Positions 48,701 to 59,139 of a DNA stretch of 64,000 bases are shown here, piece by piece (the stretch's first letter is position 1; each line of letters starts with the position of its first letter). The stretch comes from Eumeta japonica. Taxonomy: Eukaryota; Arthropoda; Insecta; Lepidoptera; Psychidae. The stretch lies in contig BGZK01001349.1 in NCBI GenBank assembly GCA_005406025.1, positions 103,390-167,389 of the forward strand, in the 5' to 3' direction. The notes below the pieces were generated by a model, which was not told the origin of the DNA, did no database searches, and saw only the letters and a list, made by a program, of their open reading frames with translations. The translations under genes and the position numbers were made by a program.

Positions 48701-51700
48701 GTTGTTGATCATTGGACGAGACAGAGAGGCTTTAATAAAATTTGACAGTCATATGGAGTCACGTAAAAATAGAAAAGTTATTGCTATCAAACTCATTTTA
48801 ATATTAGTTAATTATTCTTTAAATATTACAGATAAAGACATACTTACCTGCTTAAAGCTGATGCCTTTTGCGTACGGTTTGAGAGCTAACTACCATCTCT
48901 AGAAATATAATCCGCCGTACCTTGAACTTTAGATTTCTTCCAAGTATCGATAATACAGTCGTTGGAATTGTTCACAGCAGATGATGTGTGCACATGGATT
49001 TTGCATTTTTCGACAATTAGTTAAGCATTAAATAAAAAACATTAAATTTTGGTGCATTTATCTTCTAGGAAATCCTCCAGAGATAACTTAGATATCGATT
49101 AGTACGTGTATCCAAAACACTAAATTTCGATACAATTTTTAAGAAAAATTCGGCTAAAATATGGAAAGAAATGAAATATACCGCCAAAAGATTAGTGAGA
49201 CCTGATATATGAATCGAACTAGCACAAGTTACTGAAATAGTAGCTACTTTAATGTTTTTGCAAAATTTAAGCCTATAAATATTAGAAGAGTTCTCTAAAT
49301 CAATGTCGATTAGGTATAATTTTTTTTAAAGTTGCCGCGAATAGTTGTTATAGCGAATAGTCGAATACCGAGTAATCGCCATTCGCTTTGGCGAATAGTC
49401 GAATAACTCGGCATTACTATTCGACATAAATAAGGCACATTAAACATAATTTTTATTTCTATTAAATATAGCATTAAACTCAGGCTCATTTATTTGTTAT
49501 TTAATTTTAATAATAATTTTAATTTTAAAACTTATTTTTTAAGTGAGAAATAAAGCTAGAGAAATCTGTTTCATGTGTAATATGGACGTAATTCGTATAT
49601 ATTTATTTAATTTTAAATGTTGGCAACCCTTTCAAGTAAATACTTTTTCTATTTTTTATTTTATTTCTATAAAGACTATTTTCTGAGGCAGGATTACTTT
49701 ACGAGAAAAGCGAAACCGACTCGCTCCCAACGTGCAGAAAAAATAGTTTTTGCATCACAATCTGCCTCTGGTGGATTTTAAATATTAATTAATTAAAACC
49801 TAATGACAGGCACAGGAGAGAATTTTAAATTTTAATATTTAATATGATAAATAATTATTGATGTTGTGTTTAGTTTTATTAAGGAAAATAATAAAGAATG
49901 ATTATTTTAGTTATTAGTTTTTTGTTCGTTAAAATTTATTTTAGACGAATACTGCCGAATGCCGAATAATACTAGAATTATTCGGTATTCGACGAATGTA
50001 AAAAATGTCGAGTAATGCCGAATACCGAATAATAGCGAGTATTCGCGACAACTCTAATTTTTTTATATGATTATTTGTAAAAAATATCTACAATGTTGCT
50101 CTATTACGATTATATATTTTGTGATATTCAAAAGCGGCAATACCTACATTTCATATTATGTAATTCCAAATTATATTTATATATCGTATGGACTCGATCA
50201 TGCATATTTCTGCAAATGTTCACAATCTCCTTGTTTTTTAAAACTTTGTCCAACATATCATAGTCATTGAAGAAGCCGTTTCTGGGAAAAATAACTTAGA
50301 ATAAGTAGTAAAATCTCATGACCTTAGAAATAACTGACGATCGTATATGTATACGACGTATATGTATATGTATCTAACAAATGCGGTACTAGCAGTTCGC
50401 TGGGCGGCAAACATCAAAGGCTTTGATGTTTGCCGCCTCACTCTTTAATGATCGCCGCCACTCGGCTTGCTCGCTCACTTGATTCCGTGAGTATGAGTAA
50501 GTAGTGTAATATTTTTTTAATATTAGGTTTTTCAAAATGTCTCGCGGGCCGGATCAAATCTTATAGTGGGCCGGATGCGGCTTGCAGGCCAGTTATTGGC
50601 ACATATGGTTTAAATGAACAATACACCATTTCAGCAAACCGTCGAAGTAGAGGAATAATGATAATTGCTTGATAGCTGGCCTAATCAACCCAGTTCACTC
50701 TGTTTCAATCTGCAATCATGCCAAACGAAAGAGCCCTAGATAGATTAACGGAGCATCCAGAGGTAACCAAGTGCACGAGCACTATGTTCAAAAGTGAAAT
50801 CAGCGATTCTATTAGCCATATCAACGTTTACGGAGTCAGGAGGAACATAATTGATAAATTCAACTTTGCCTTATTTTTGAATAGCTTTTTATTCTCTAAC
50901 AAGATTCGCGTATTTTATAAAAAAAAATGTTCAATTTTCGATATCCAAAAAGATTGGTAAATGGATACGGAAGATGGGTAAACAATATTTAAATTGTTTA
51001 ATTTGAGTAGGTGAGTATAATTTTTAATAAAATTGCGGAAAATGTAGACCGTGCATTAAGTACGATGTAACAGGTTATCTTTCCCACCCAAGCCGAATTA
51101 AAAAAAAAAATACTCTTTGGGCAATTTCACATTAAAAGGTTTATTTTCAACACATAAAAAAGAGCATCACATATTAAATATTCACGTTAAGACTTAACAT
51201 TTATCACTTACAAAGGTACTTTCGTGCAGCAGTCAAATAGACCGCACCATGGCTCTATCACATACAGTATGTAAATAAACAGCACCGCGTTGTTTGTCTC
51301 CGTAATAAAATATAACATTCCTATTTAATCTCTACTATTACTTTTTGAAAATGTTCATAAATGTTCATGTGAAATGTTCATTATCATGAAATGTTCATAA
51401 AATAAAACGTAAACAACTTAATATGAAAAAAAAAAATCAAGCACCTGTGTCATTCACAACACTTGATTATGCGCATACTTTAGCAACAATACGTAATTAA
51501 ATCATGTGCGTGACCTTTGTCAAGTTATAATAAAAATATAACTTGAGTACAAGACTCAAGTTATTTACTACCGTTATCGTATCTACAGTGACCACCATTT
51601 ACAAACATTCACTATTACCAAATAAACTCATAATTTATATTGCATCGCGAGATTTTTCGTAAACGAAAAGCGTGTGCATTTTCACATTGCATTGAAAGAA

Positions 51701-53921
51701 GGCAGAGTAGTCGGAGGGAAGTTCACGCCGGAGAGACTAACCGCAACGCCACATAAAGTAGAAACAGTTCTTACAGGTCGGTTAACTAATAATTAATACA
51801 AGTTATTTATTTTTCTGGTAATGTTTACTGCTACTTTTATTGTGATTACTATAATTAAAAGATGATAATTCATAACGAGAAAAAGTTGTCCAGTGCTGTT
51901 CATTTACGTAATGTATATAATATTATTTTATCCTTAAAAATTCATATAAAATATTTGAACAGTCAAACCTTAAAAAATAACAGAATAATACGTAGAGTTT
52001 ATAAATATAATACGTTTGCTTCGATAACAGACGATGTAGAATTTATTTGTGCTAGTTGGATATTTTTGTAATACTCGACCATTGATTTCATTTCTACATT
52101 TATTCCGAAATCAATATTTATTTTCGGGTAAAACAATAGTTAAAATTTTAAATCATTTCATTTCTTAACTCACCTTTTGATCAAATCGTCCATCTTTACG
52201 CTCGTGTGCGACCATTGACTAGGATCCAGAGAGCGAAAATATAAAAGGTTAACAATAAAAGTATGCGATGACGAAAAAACGAATTACTTTTTGGGTCAAG
52301 CAATTTAACTTCCTCGTTACTGTCGGTATCAATATCCTTACCGTCGTCTTCATCGGCATCCATCATCAGCATACGTTCGTTTGCTTCATCCATGATCATA
52401 CTTATCCATACCGCAATCTACACAATGAAAATATATTTTTTACTAATTTATCAATCAGTTCAACGATCGTATTGATATTACATGAGATATTGACCTCGTC
52501 AGCGATTTCTTTCATATAACAATTTTTTGCTTTTCCGCAACATAGACACGGTGGTGTTAGAATTTTCATTATTCTGCATAAGTCGTTTAATATCACGTTG
52601 GACAGCCTCAGCAACCTAAACGCATAACGATAGCGAAGAAAACGAACAAAAATTATTTAACACGCTATCAAAAAACGTAAAAATCTTATGAATCGAGTAT
52701 TGAAGTAACTTATCATATAATGATTACATAACACTGAATAATACAATGTCAATAGGGTGCAATTTGCCATTGGTCAATTAAGCTGTTTTTTTTTTAATTG
52801 ATACGTGTTTATGTTGATACAATCAGACCAGATTGATATGACCAGAATTGTTATTATGCTAGTATAGTATTTATAATTTAAGACGTTTATTTCTTAAAAT
52901 CATCGATTTACAATGAAAAAGCTGTTTACGATGCTGATCTTTATACAAATAACAAAGCTGGTCATACGGGCGGTAAAAAAAGTAGAGCACTAATAAAAAC
53001 CTTATTACGTACTTAGAAACTCACCCTTCGTCTAAATCGTATGTTCCGAGGTGAGACAACCCTTCTTTGACGGCTCGAGCAAAAGCAACAGTAGCACTAC
53101 GTTGCCAAGGAGTGCCGCATATCTCTTTTGATTTTTCTGTTCGTGATCTTACTCTGCAATAAATAATAAGTTGTGTATACCTAGAGCATGAATAATGTTA
53201 TTTTTTGGCAATGGTCAAGAGACAGCGCATAAAACAGAAAATTTTTAGAATTAAAAATAATGCGGGCATTATTATTATTAAGGACAATAACAATGACGAA
53301 AAAATGTCGTAACGTCATCGAAAATACAGAAAATAATAGAGAAAATCTAAGAAAATATTAAGGAATGAGAAGCCGAAAATATGCGTAAATATTATATTAA
53401 ATATAAAATCTTCATCTAGTATCACTGTTTGAAAAACTATTTTAAATCATGTTCCAATAGTGATTTCTGAAAATTGTAGATCGATGAATTATAAAGAAAT
53501 AACGGGTTATATGTACGGTTGCGCTTATAAACAAATAACAAAATAGCAGATTAACCTTATTGCCAAATAAATAGTAGAATAGGACTCCGTTTGTTTTATC
53601 AAAATGCGTGGACGTAGTAGTTTAGGTTATCTGTGAATTTTGATCGGTTATAGTATTCCAAAGAATATTAAACATTTGTTTGTTTATGTCAAAAGTGACA
53701 TGTTTCCAACCGCTCTTTATGTATAATTAAGGATAACATATTTATGGATTTGTTTAAATTTAAGAAATTTCTAGACCCTCTTCTCACGGATACATATATC
53801 GTAAAGCAAGTCTTGATAGATACTTTTCTCTCGGAGACCAGTGTATTAACAAGTACGACTAAATTATCGCAACGTAGTTTAATTTCCGCCTTTCGTTTAT
53901 TTTTTAATTTTTAATCCTAGA

Positions 53922-54015
<94 letters not shown>

Positions 54016-57000
54016 ACAGATTATCAAATCTCTCATATCTATAAAAAGTGACCTAAACTAATCCAACACAATAACGAACATATTAGTTAATAAAAATAGG
54101 ACAAGTGGTGGAAAGAGTTTCATAGGACATATCTGTCATGTTTTTTTTTTTAATCTAATTCAAATGTGTAAATGGTAACTAAAACCATTGCAAACGTTAC
54201 TTTATACGCACAATACTAAAAGATTTGCCATGCTACTTTATTAAAATCATTTTCTGAATTTTGTGTCTAAAATTTTAGGATAAGCAGTCTCGGAAATAAA
54301 GGAGAAATGAGCAATTTTCATATATTTTCTTAAATAAAACTATTTAATTTTAAAATACAAATTAAAAATATATATGTTAAGGTGCTACGTTTGATGGGAC
54401 AATTTTTTTGTTCTCGCTCCATTTGCGGAATATTGCTCTATATAAAAAAAAAATCCCACCAAAGGTGAGCTCTTAATTTTAATTTTTAGTACTCGCTAAA
54501 TGAATTTGTCCCAAGTAATTAACACGTAGGTAATTTTTTTTGTAATTATCTATATCCCCGCGACTGAGCACATGAATTGAGCACAGGCGGAAATTGTAAA
54601 GGAATTCTTCCTCTTTAAAAGCTCTTACAGCTTATATTCATTCTATGAACTACATAGCCAGTAAAAAAGTACGGAGCCTGGCAATTACTACTACGTATAC
54701 CTAGAGTTTTGTAGATTACGCAGTTCTCTCTTACTCAGGTTTGACTGTATTTATCAACATAAATGTCAAATATAAGAATAGACTATGGCATAACTTTTTC
54801 GTAGATGTATACTAAAAATACGTTAGAATAGTGATATACATATTTTTCTTATGATTAATTGAATTTATATCAGAACATATTAGTTCTACGATTTAGGCTT
54901 ACAATTTTTTTATATAGAAAATTGAATTCTCTACAAAAAATTCCTATAAAATTTTGCTCTAAAGTTGATAGTTTTAGAGAAAAATAAAGAAGCCGTGATT
55001 TTTGGGCAGAAATCAACTGTACGATTTTTTAATTAACGATGTAGTTCATAAATTCAAACACTAAAGTCTCACTATACGATTTAGGTTTTGCCCTAAAAGA
55101 TTAATCCGGCATATTAATTTCTTTCAATGAAGTGTAACTATTTGTTTTTATGTTATGTATTCATCGTAACATAGCATAGTTCATTTGATAGAAATTACAT
55201 ATTATAGGTTAATATGAGTAAACAGGATTTACTTAGCGTTTTTCTTTTGTATTTTGCGAAGGTTTTGAAAGTATTCGTAGGCTTGATCAGGCTTGAAGGG
55301 TTGGTCGGCGTCCAGCATGGACCGGAGACGAACTATCTAAAAACGTCAATATCAAATGGGTTATTTAAGTTAACTAATACCTTTATATATTATATAGTAT
55401 TAATACTGCTATAAAATACCGTTATAATTATCTATACATATTTAATAATACAGTTCTGTTTCTATCTCATTGTACATCCTCATATTCCACTACGAAGGTG
55501 AGATATTTTACTTATTCGTTTGATCAGTTAAAAGTTTTACAATGTCAGTAGTATTATATATTTAATAAAAACACCTTTTACTACGATATCTGTCATCCTT
55601 ACTATTTATACTATATTTTCAAGCACTATAAAAAGACGAGTTTTAAATATACTATATAAAGTTTCAATAAAAGAAAAATAATGAATTATCTTTGAATGTA
55701 AGATAATATTTAAAATGTTTCAAAACAAACGGGGATCTTACAGTTTCCGGGGGTAAAGTGTGCGCAAACTCGCGCCAGAGATAGATGACCGTCCGCGGCC
55801 GCGGGCGCGCCAGCTGAGCCAAACGCTCCGTCAGAACGGTGCCGTGGTGCTTCAAACAGCGAATGTGAGCACGTCGCACTTGTTTCGACATTTTAATGTC
55901 GGTCGCTCTTGGAGTCCTACGAAATAACATAATAATAGTGTATCGATGCAAACAGTAAAATCGAGATTTTTTTTAAAAAAGACTTCTTAACAATGATCTA
56001 CGACAATCAACGGCTCTGTGCGACAGTTGCAAATACCGAAATAATAAGTTATTACTTTTTTTCAAAATGACCTTTGTTGCTACTCGTTTTTGGAGAGTGA
56101 TCAGATATAACATCGAAACTAGAAATGCGTACATCGACTTCTAATATGAGGTTAAATAAATTATCAAAATTACTAAGAAGTGAGTTTTAAAATTCTTTTT
56201 ATTTAATTGACGTGCTATTGAGACTTCCTAAGTATTTTGGGATAATATGTATGGGATAGGTTTTTTAGAACATTTTATGACTGTAATTAACTTTTAAACG
56301 CGCGACAGCCTGAACATCTCGTGAAGTTAGTGTACCATCAACTCGTTATTAGATAGTCACCAAATGTTTACAAACAACTTTATTTAAGGTAATGATTACA
56401 ACTTACCAAGGTTTCGCAGGTTGAGGAGGAACATGAATGAGCGGTCGGGGAGGCGGTGGATCCCGGAGACGCAACTTCCGGCCATGCCCGATGCTTTCGG
56501 CTATAGACGGCGGAACAGGATCTGGTACCGGCGGATAGGGCGGAAAACATGGTGCAGGCTGTTCTTCCGCTAATTCTAGTACTGGACAAAACCACAATCA
56601 GAAAGCCTTCAGTAATAGATTGGATAAATATATGTAAAGAAATATGAAAAATTGAGGATGAAAATTCTTTTATACTTTCAAAATATCCTCAAAGTTTTTA
56701 GTTTCCTTACGATCACTAATGGACTAATTTAAAAAGCAAATAAGAAACATTTCAATTGCCAGTGAATTAATGATTAAATTTTGTTTACATAAAAAAGAAA
56801 ATCAGCAAGATACACTAATTTTACTCGAAGTACACAGAAACATACATGTATTGTGCAATGGTAAACTTAGGTATATTTAAAAAAATAATATCAATGACGA
56901 GTTTATCTAGGAAAAAATATATATAACGTCACGTGTCCTAATAATATTTACACTTACGCCTAGAAAAGGGCTTTTGTTGTAAAAAAGAAATCAGAAACAG

Positions 57001-58218
57001 ACTATAATGGGATTGTTCATCTCTACTTTTCAAACGAACACATTCCCATACGAGGATTTTCGGGCAGTTACACATTCTGAGATCAAGACTGTTTCTTATT
57101 TTAATTTCTCACTTTTTTTTTTTAATTACCTACAAAGTCGATACTGACGTTAGGTACCTAACTTGTATCACAATATGTCGCGAGATACAATTGCTGATCA
57201 TTTTATTATTTCATCAAACGATCAAAAAGGAATTTAGCGTTACATAGTTATATAGAGCTCAAGAAATAGATAAAAAATTCTGTTAAAGGAGAAAAGGGAG
57301 ATATTTTCCTGAACGATAAGCAGCGAGGTTTTAATAATAAATATTTGTGAGATAAATGATTTAAACACAATTGCTCTAATGATGAGTAGAATTTTAATAC
57401 CTAGTGCGCAAAGTGAATAATTGTGAAATTAAAACAGAAAAGGAGAATATTCAATGTATTTTTAAATTTCATTAACATTAGCAGGCCTAGCATGTCGCCC
57501 TAGACAAGTCTCTCTATAGAACTGTCCTTTTGGATCGTTATTTTGGTGCGACAAAATATCCCTATAGAGATATTCTTGTCTAAAGCGTCATGCTAGGCCC
57601 ACAGATCATTGTGAACTTGTACAATTTTTTTCGAGGCGCACTCCTCGATTATCGTCATTCGAAGCATTTATTGGCAGCTATTTTATAACCGGGTTTATCC
57701 TATTTGTCAAAATATTTCCCTTACTATGTTTCTGATTACTACTGATTTACTAAATCAATACTTTCTGAGAGTCACTAGACTATAGCTACTTTGGAAAAGA
57801 TGGCCTGAAAAGACGAGATTATGCTTATTTGCGAAAATACTTATGATAAAGTCCATATGGTGGAAATAAATTTACATATAAACTAAGATAATGACAGTTA
57901 TCGATATCGAGAATCCGGAACATATCGAGGACCGTATGACACTTTTACTTTTTATCGATACGATAAAGATTTACGTTTCGTCGGCGAAACGTTATCGATG
58001 TCATTATGGTATACACTCCTCGTAGAGTAGTTCCGATCGCAGACTTCGGTAAGTCAAGATATACATCACGTAGTCATACATGCATGCGCCCGAACCACCC
58101 CGAACCATCTCCGTCGATCGTGTTATCCGTATTCACATCCAGTCACAAAACAGCATAAGTACGCACCTTCTTCATTATCTGAGGGCAATGTGGACGGTGC
58201 ACTCTGCTGTGTAGCCAT
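39657..58218 (-). CDS. Gene A: unrecognised multi-exon modular protein
   Basis: Exons in transcript order: 58218-58167, 56581-56407, 55916-55742, 55336-55233, 53153-53025, 52615-52495, 52417-52288, 47352-47324, 47020-47002, 44437-44404, 43369-43252, (gap), 42792-42672, 41038-40899, 40813-40763, 40685-40571, 40474-40347, 39894-39844, 39769-39657. Frames join throughout except between 43252 (phase 0) and 42792 (needs one base), where a small exon is missing from my model. It encodes about 600 residues: a Pro-rich N-terminus, basic/helical parts, an acidic Gly-rich linker and repeated helical modules ending SEAAA. No catalytic motif, signal peptide or membrane span is visible. The DEDEDEGEM linker suggests a soluble scaffold-like protein; that is inference. 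The gap may mean two genes rather than one. I do not recognise the family. Confidence 0.58.
41690..41840 (+). repeat. Interspersed repeat R3, copy 2
   Basis: Contains gatcaattgtattaattt, aaaacgaccgcgtctgta and ggcgacgtcaaata in the same order as the other two copies, followed by cgaaggtgggcgggcggcgg. In a gene A intron. Confidence 0.5.
43600..43930 (+). repeat. Interspersed repeat R3, copy 3
   Basis: Contains ttggcggattacttataagc, caattatgtaaacttaaaac and gttatggcgtcaaaac. The last block is also one arm of the inverted repeat at 43745-43843. Confidence 0.55.
43745..43843. repeat. Inverted repeat with 26-bp arms
   Basis: Arms 43745-43770 and 43818-43843 match 24 of 26 bases (gagtcggtattgttatg then gtcaaaa). 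The 47-nt spacer contains cgaagacttgcgacgag. Lies in a gene A intron, inside repeat family R3. Confidence 0.85.
44438..47001 (-). other. Intron of gene A between the 19-nt and 34-nt exons
   Basis: AT-rich; holds R1 copy 3 at 46285-46960. The remainder shows no recognisable element. Confidence 0.55.
46285..46960 (+). repeat. Interspersed repeat R1, copy 3 (in an intron of gene A)
   Basis: Matches copies 1 and 2 from aaagaaatgcactacag through the cgtccttttgttgagaaac block to ggatatacggacggacgga. More diverged than copy 2. Same orientation on the window as the other copies. Confidence 0.75.
48145..48235 (+). repeat. Interspersed repeat R1, short 5' fragment
   Basis: Contains ggaccatgctcgatatagg, gattccgaagtc and acaaagaaatgcactacaa, matching only the first part of copies 2 and 3. 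The rest is missing or unrecognisable. Confidence 0.6.
49327..50056. mobile_element. Non-autonomous hAT-like element, 730 bp
   Basis: Left end TAAAGTTGCCGCGAATA and inverted right end TAGAGTTGTCGCGAATA match at 15 of 17 bases. An exact 8-bp direct duplication attttttt flanks it at 49319-49326 and 50057-50064. An 8-bp duplication is the hallmark of hAT transposition. The subterminal regions are rich in cgaata/tattcg motifs in both orientations, typical of transposase-binding clusters. No transposase ORF. Located in the large intron of gene A between 52288 and 47352. The duplication is T-rich, so chance matching is somewhat more likely than for a complex sequence. Confidence 0.82.
50155..50320. 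repeat. Interspersed repeat R4, copy 2
   Basis: Contains tcgtatggactcgatcatgc, ctccttgttttt, catagtcattgaagaagcc and gggaaaaataacttagaa, matching copy 1 in order and spacing. The reverse strand is open over a short stretch (FFNDYDMLDKVLKNKEIVN), so it may derive from a coding element. Confidence 0.6.
50320..50610. repeat. Probable DNA-transposon remnant with perfect palindrome
   Basis: Contains a 35-bp perfect palindrome (50403-50437) and downstream the phrase gcgggccggatcaaatc plus gggccggatgcggcttgc. The latter resembles the conserved end region of hAT-type elements found in many animals; that is recollection, not a search result. No intact ends found. Confidence 0.45.
50403..50437. repeat. 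Perfect 35-bp palindrome
   Basis: Arms GGCGGCAAACATCAAAG and CTTTGATGTTTGCCGCC are exact inverted copies around a single central G. Confidence 0.95.
51630..51776 (+). other. Coding-like plus-strand fragment of unknown origin
   Basis: Open frame reading ARFFVNEKRVHFHIALKEG then RVVGGKFTPERLTATPHKVE then TVLTG, continuing a few codons to TAA. The codons are more GC-balanced than the surroundings and the amino-acid composition looks real. It sits on the strand opposite gene A, inside a gene A intron. No ATG at the front and no clear acceptor were found. It may be an exon of a nested gene, a retrocopy piece or a transposon fragment. Confidence 0.35.
53926..54013. repeat. (TA)44 microsatellite
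   Basis: An uninterrupted 88-base TA run in a gene A intron, flanked by accc on the left and ggac on the right. The true length may differ because such runs assemble badly. Confidence 0.98.
57484..57599. repeat. Imperfect long hairpin in intron 1 of gene A
   Basis: Left arm 57484-57519 (starts ggcctagcatg, ends ctctatag) and right arm 57562-57599 are inverted copies with a few mismatches and a 2-nt bulge, separated by a 42-nt loop. The size and shape fit either a small foldback element or a microRNA-like precursor; the sequence alone does not decide. Confidence 0.75.
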
Positions 58219-59139
58219 TTTACTTTAAAACTTTGAAATTGCTGTTTATCGCATTTATTTATTTTTTTTTATTTCAGTTCACTGGTTGCTTCTCAGCGTA
58301 CATTTTTTAGAGTGACTTTTCTATGAGGGTGACATAAAATTTGAATTTTTATGTTGATATTCTGTATATACTTTTTTGTATCTTTACAATGGCCAGTATA
58401 ACTCGAGTAATTAAACACTGTTCAACTAATTTTCTGATCGCTTTGAATCGATAACATATACGAGGCCTCATTGAAATAGACGTCGGAAATCAAAAAATCT
58501 TTGTATTTCACATAAAATTAGTCCAAGACACGCATCATTTCAGTAAAAGGCAAGATAAAATTAGTTAAAATGGGTGTTCTATTTCCCTAGAGTTATTTTT
58601 TTTCTATTAAGCACTGTAACTGTGACAGTTTATATTTATATTCAGTGCATTTTGGTCTTCTTACTAAAGGAAATTAGAGTTGACAGACATTTGCTTTTTT
58701 TATTTATTTATTCAGGACATTAACAGCATATCTTAAAGTAAAATATCAGTTCGAATTACAATTTATAAAGTCAATCGCAAATAACCCTCTGGTTAATTAG
58801 CTATCTAATTACAAGTTATTGAGAAAAGACAAAATCATGTTTAAAGAATAAGTATATGATGTTACAATAAAAATACAAAGTATAAATACTGTACAGAATA
58901 TATACAGATAATACACACACACAAACACACACACGAAAACACTCACAAACACATAAAAACAAAATAATCGATAAATATAACATTTAAGTTTAAAAGGTAA
59001 TATACTTGCCATATATAAAATTGCAGTCAAGCTCAATCTCTGTCAGAAGCTTTTATTTATAGAAAAAAAAAGGAAGCAAAAAAATGTATGTTGACTTTCA
59101 ATATACATTTCTTAACTGGTATAGTTGCTCAACATAGTT
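58219..59139. other. Upstream region of gene A
   Basis: AT-rich sequence with a (CA)n repeat at 58911. The gene A promoter is expected here on the minus strand, but no definite core element is visible. Confidence 0.4.
58911..58960. repeat. Imperfect (CA)n repeat
   Basis: Runs of acacac interrupted by g and a bases. It produces a false Val/Cys/Phe-rich reading on the minus strand. Confidence 0.8.

Larger units (their letters stand above)
47353..52287 (-). other. Large intron of gene A (between exons 7 and 8)
   Basis: Contains the hAT-like element, the palindromic remnant at 50320-50610, R4 copy 2, an R1 fragment and the plus-strand coding-like piece at 51630-51776. A possible extra exon at 52215-52177 (MVAHERKDGRFDQK, good donor gtgagt) cannot be joined in phase from the main exon 7 donor, but could be if exon 7 ended earlier at a weaker gttaaa donor. 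Confidence 0.5.
52288..58218 (-). other. Gene A N-terminal exons (1-7)
   Basis: Start MATQQSAPSTLPSDNEE at 58218, then a proline-rich stretch (PCFPPYPPVPDPVPPSIAE, RDPPPPRPLIHVPPQPAKPW). Exons 3-5 hold basic helical sequence (MSKQVRRAHIRCLKHHG, VLTERLAQLARPRPRTV, IYLWREFAHTLPPET, FKPDQAYEYFQNLRKIQKK, TPWQRSATVAFARAVKEG). Exons 6-7 give NVILNDLCRIM and an acidic segment (DADEDDGKDIDTDSNEE). Exon 6 is the weakest: its donor is gtcaat, and a competing frame (EAVQRDIKRLMQNNE) looks equally coding but cannot be joined to exon 5. Confidence 0.62.

Noticed and set aside
48842..48890. Possible gene A exon with strong gtaagt donor (SNRTQKASALS)
   Set aside because: Leaves the wrong phase for the following 29-nt exon, and two in-frame alternatives contain stops.
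52196..52287. Read-through of gene A exon 7 into a hydrophobic tail (ILLLLTFYIFALWILV)
   Set aside because: Looks like an intron pyrimidine tract following a gt donor; a membrane tail is not otherwise supported.
58809..59036. Minus-strand ORF rich in Phe, Val and Cys
   Set aside because: Created by the imperfect CA repeat; no supporting features.
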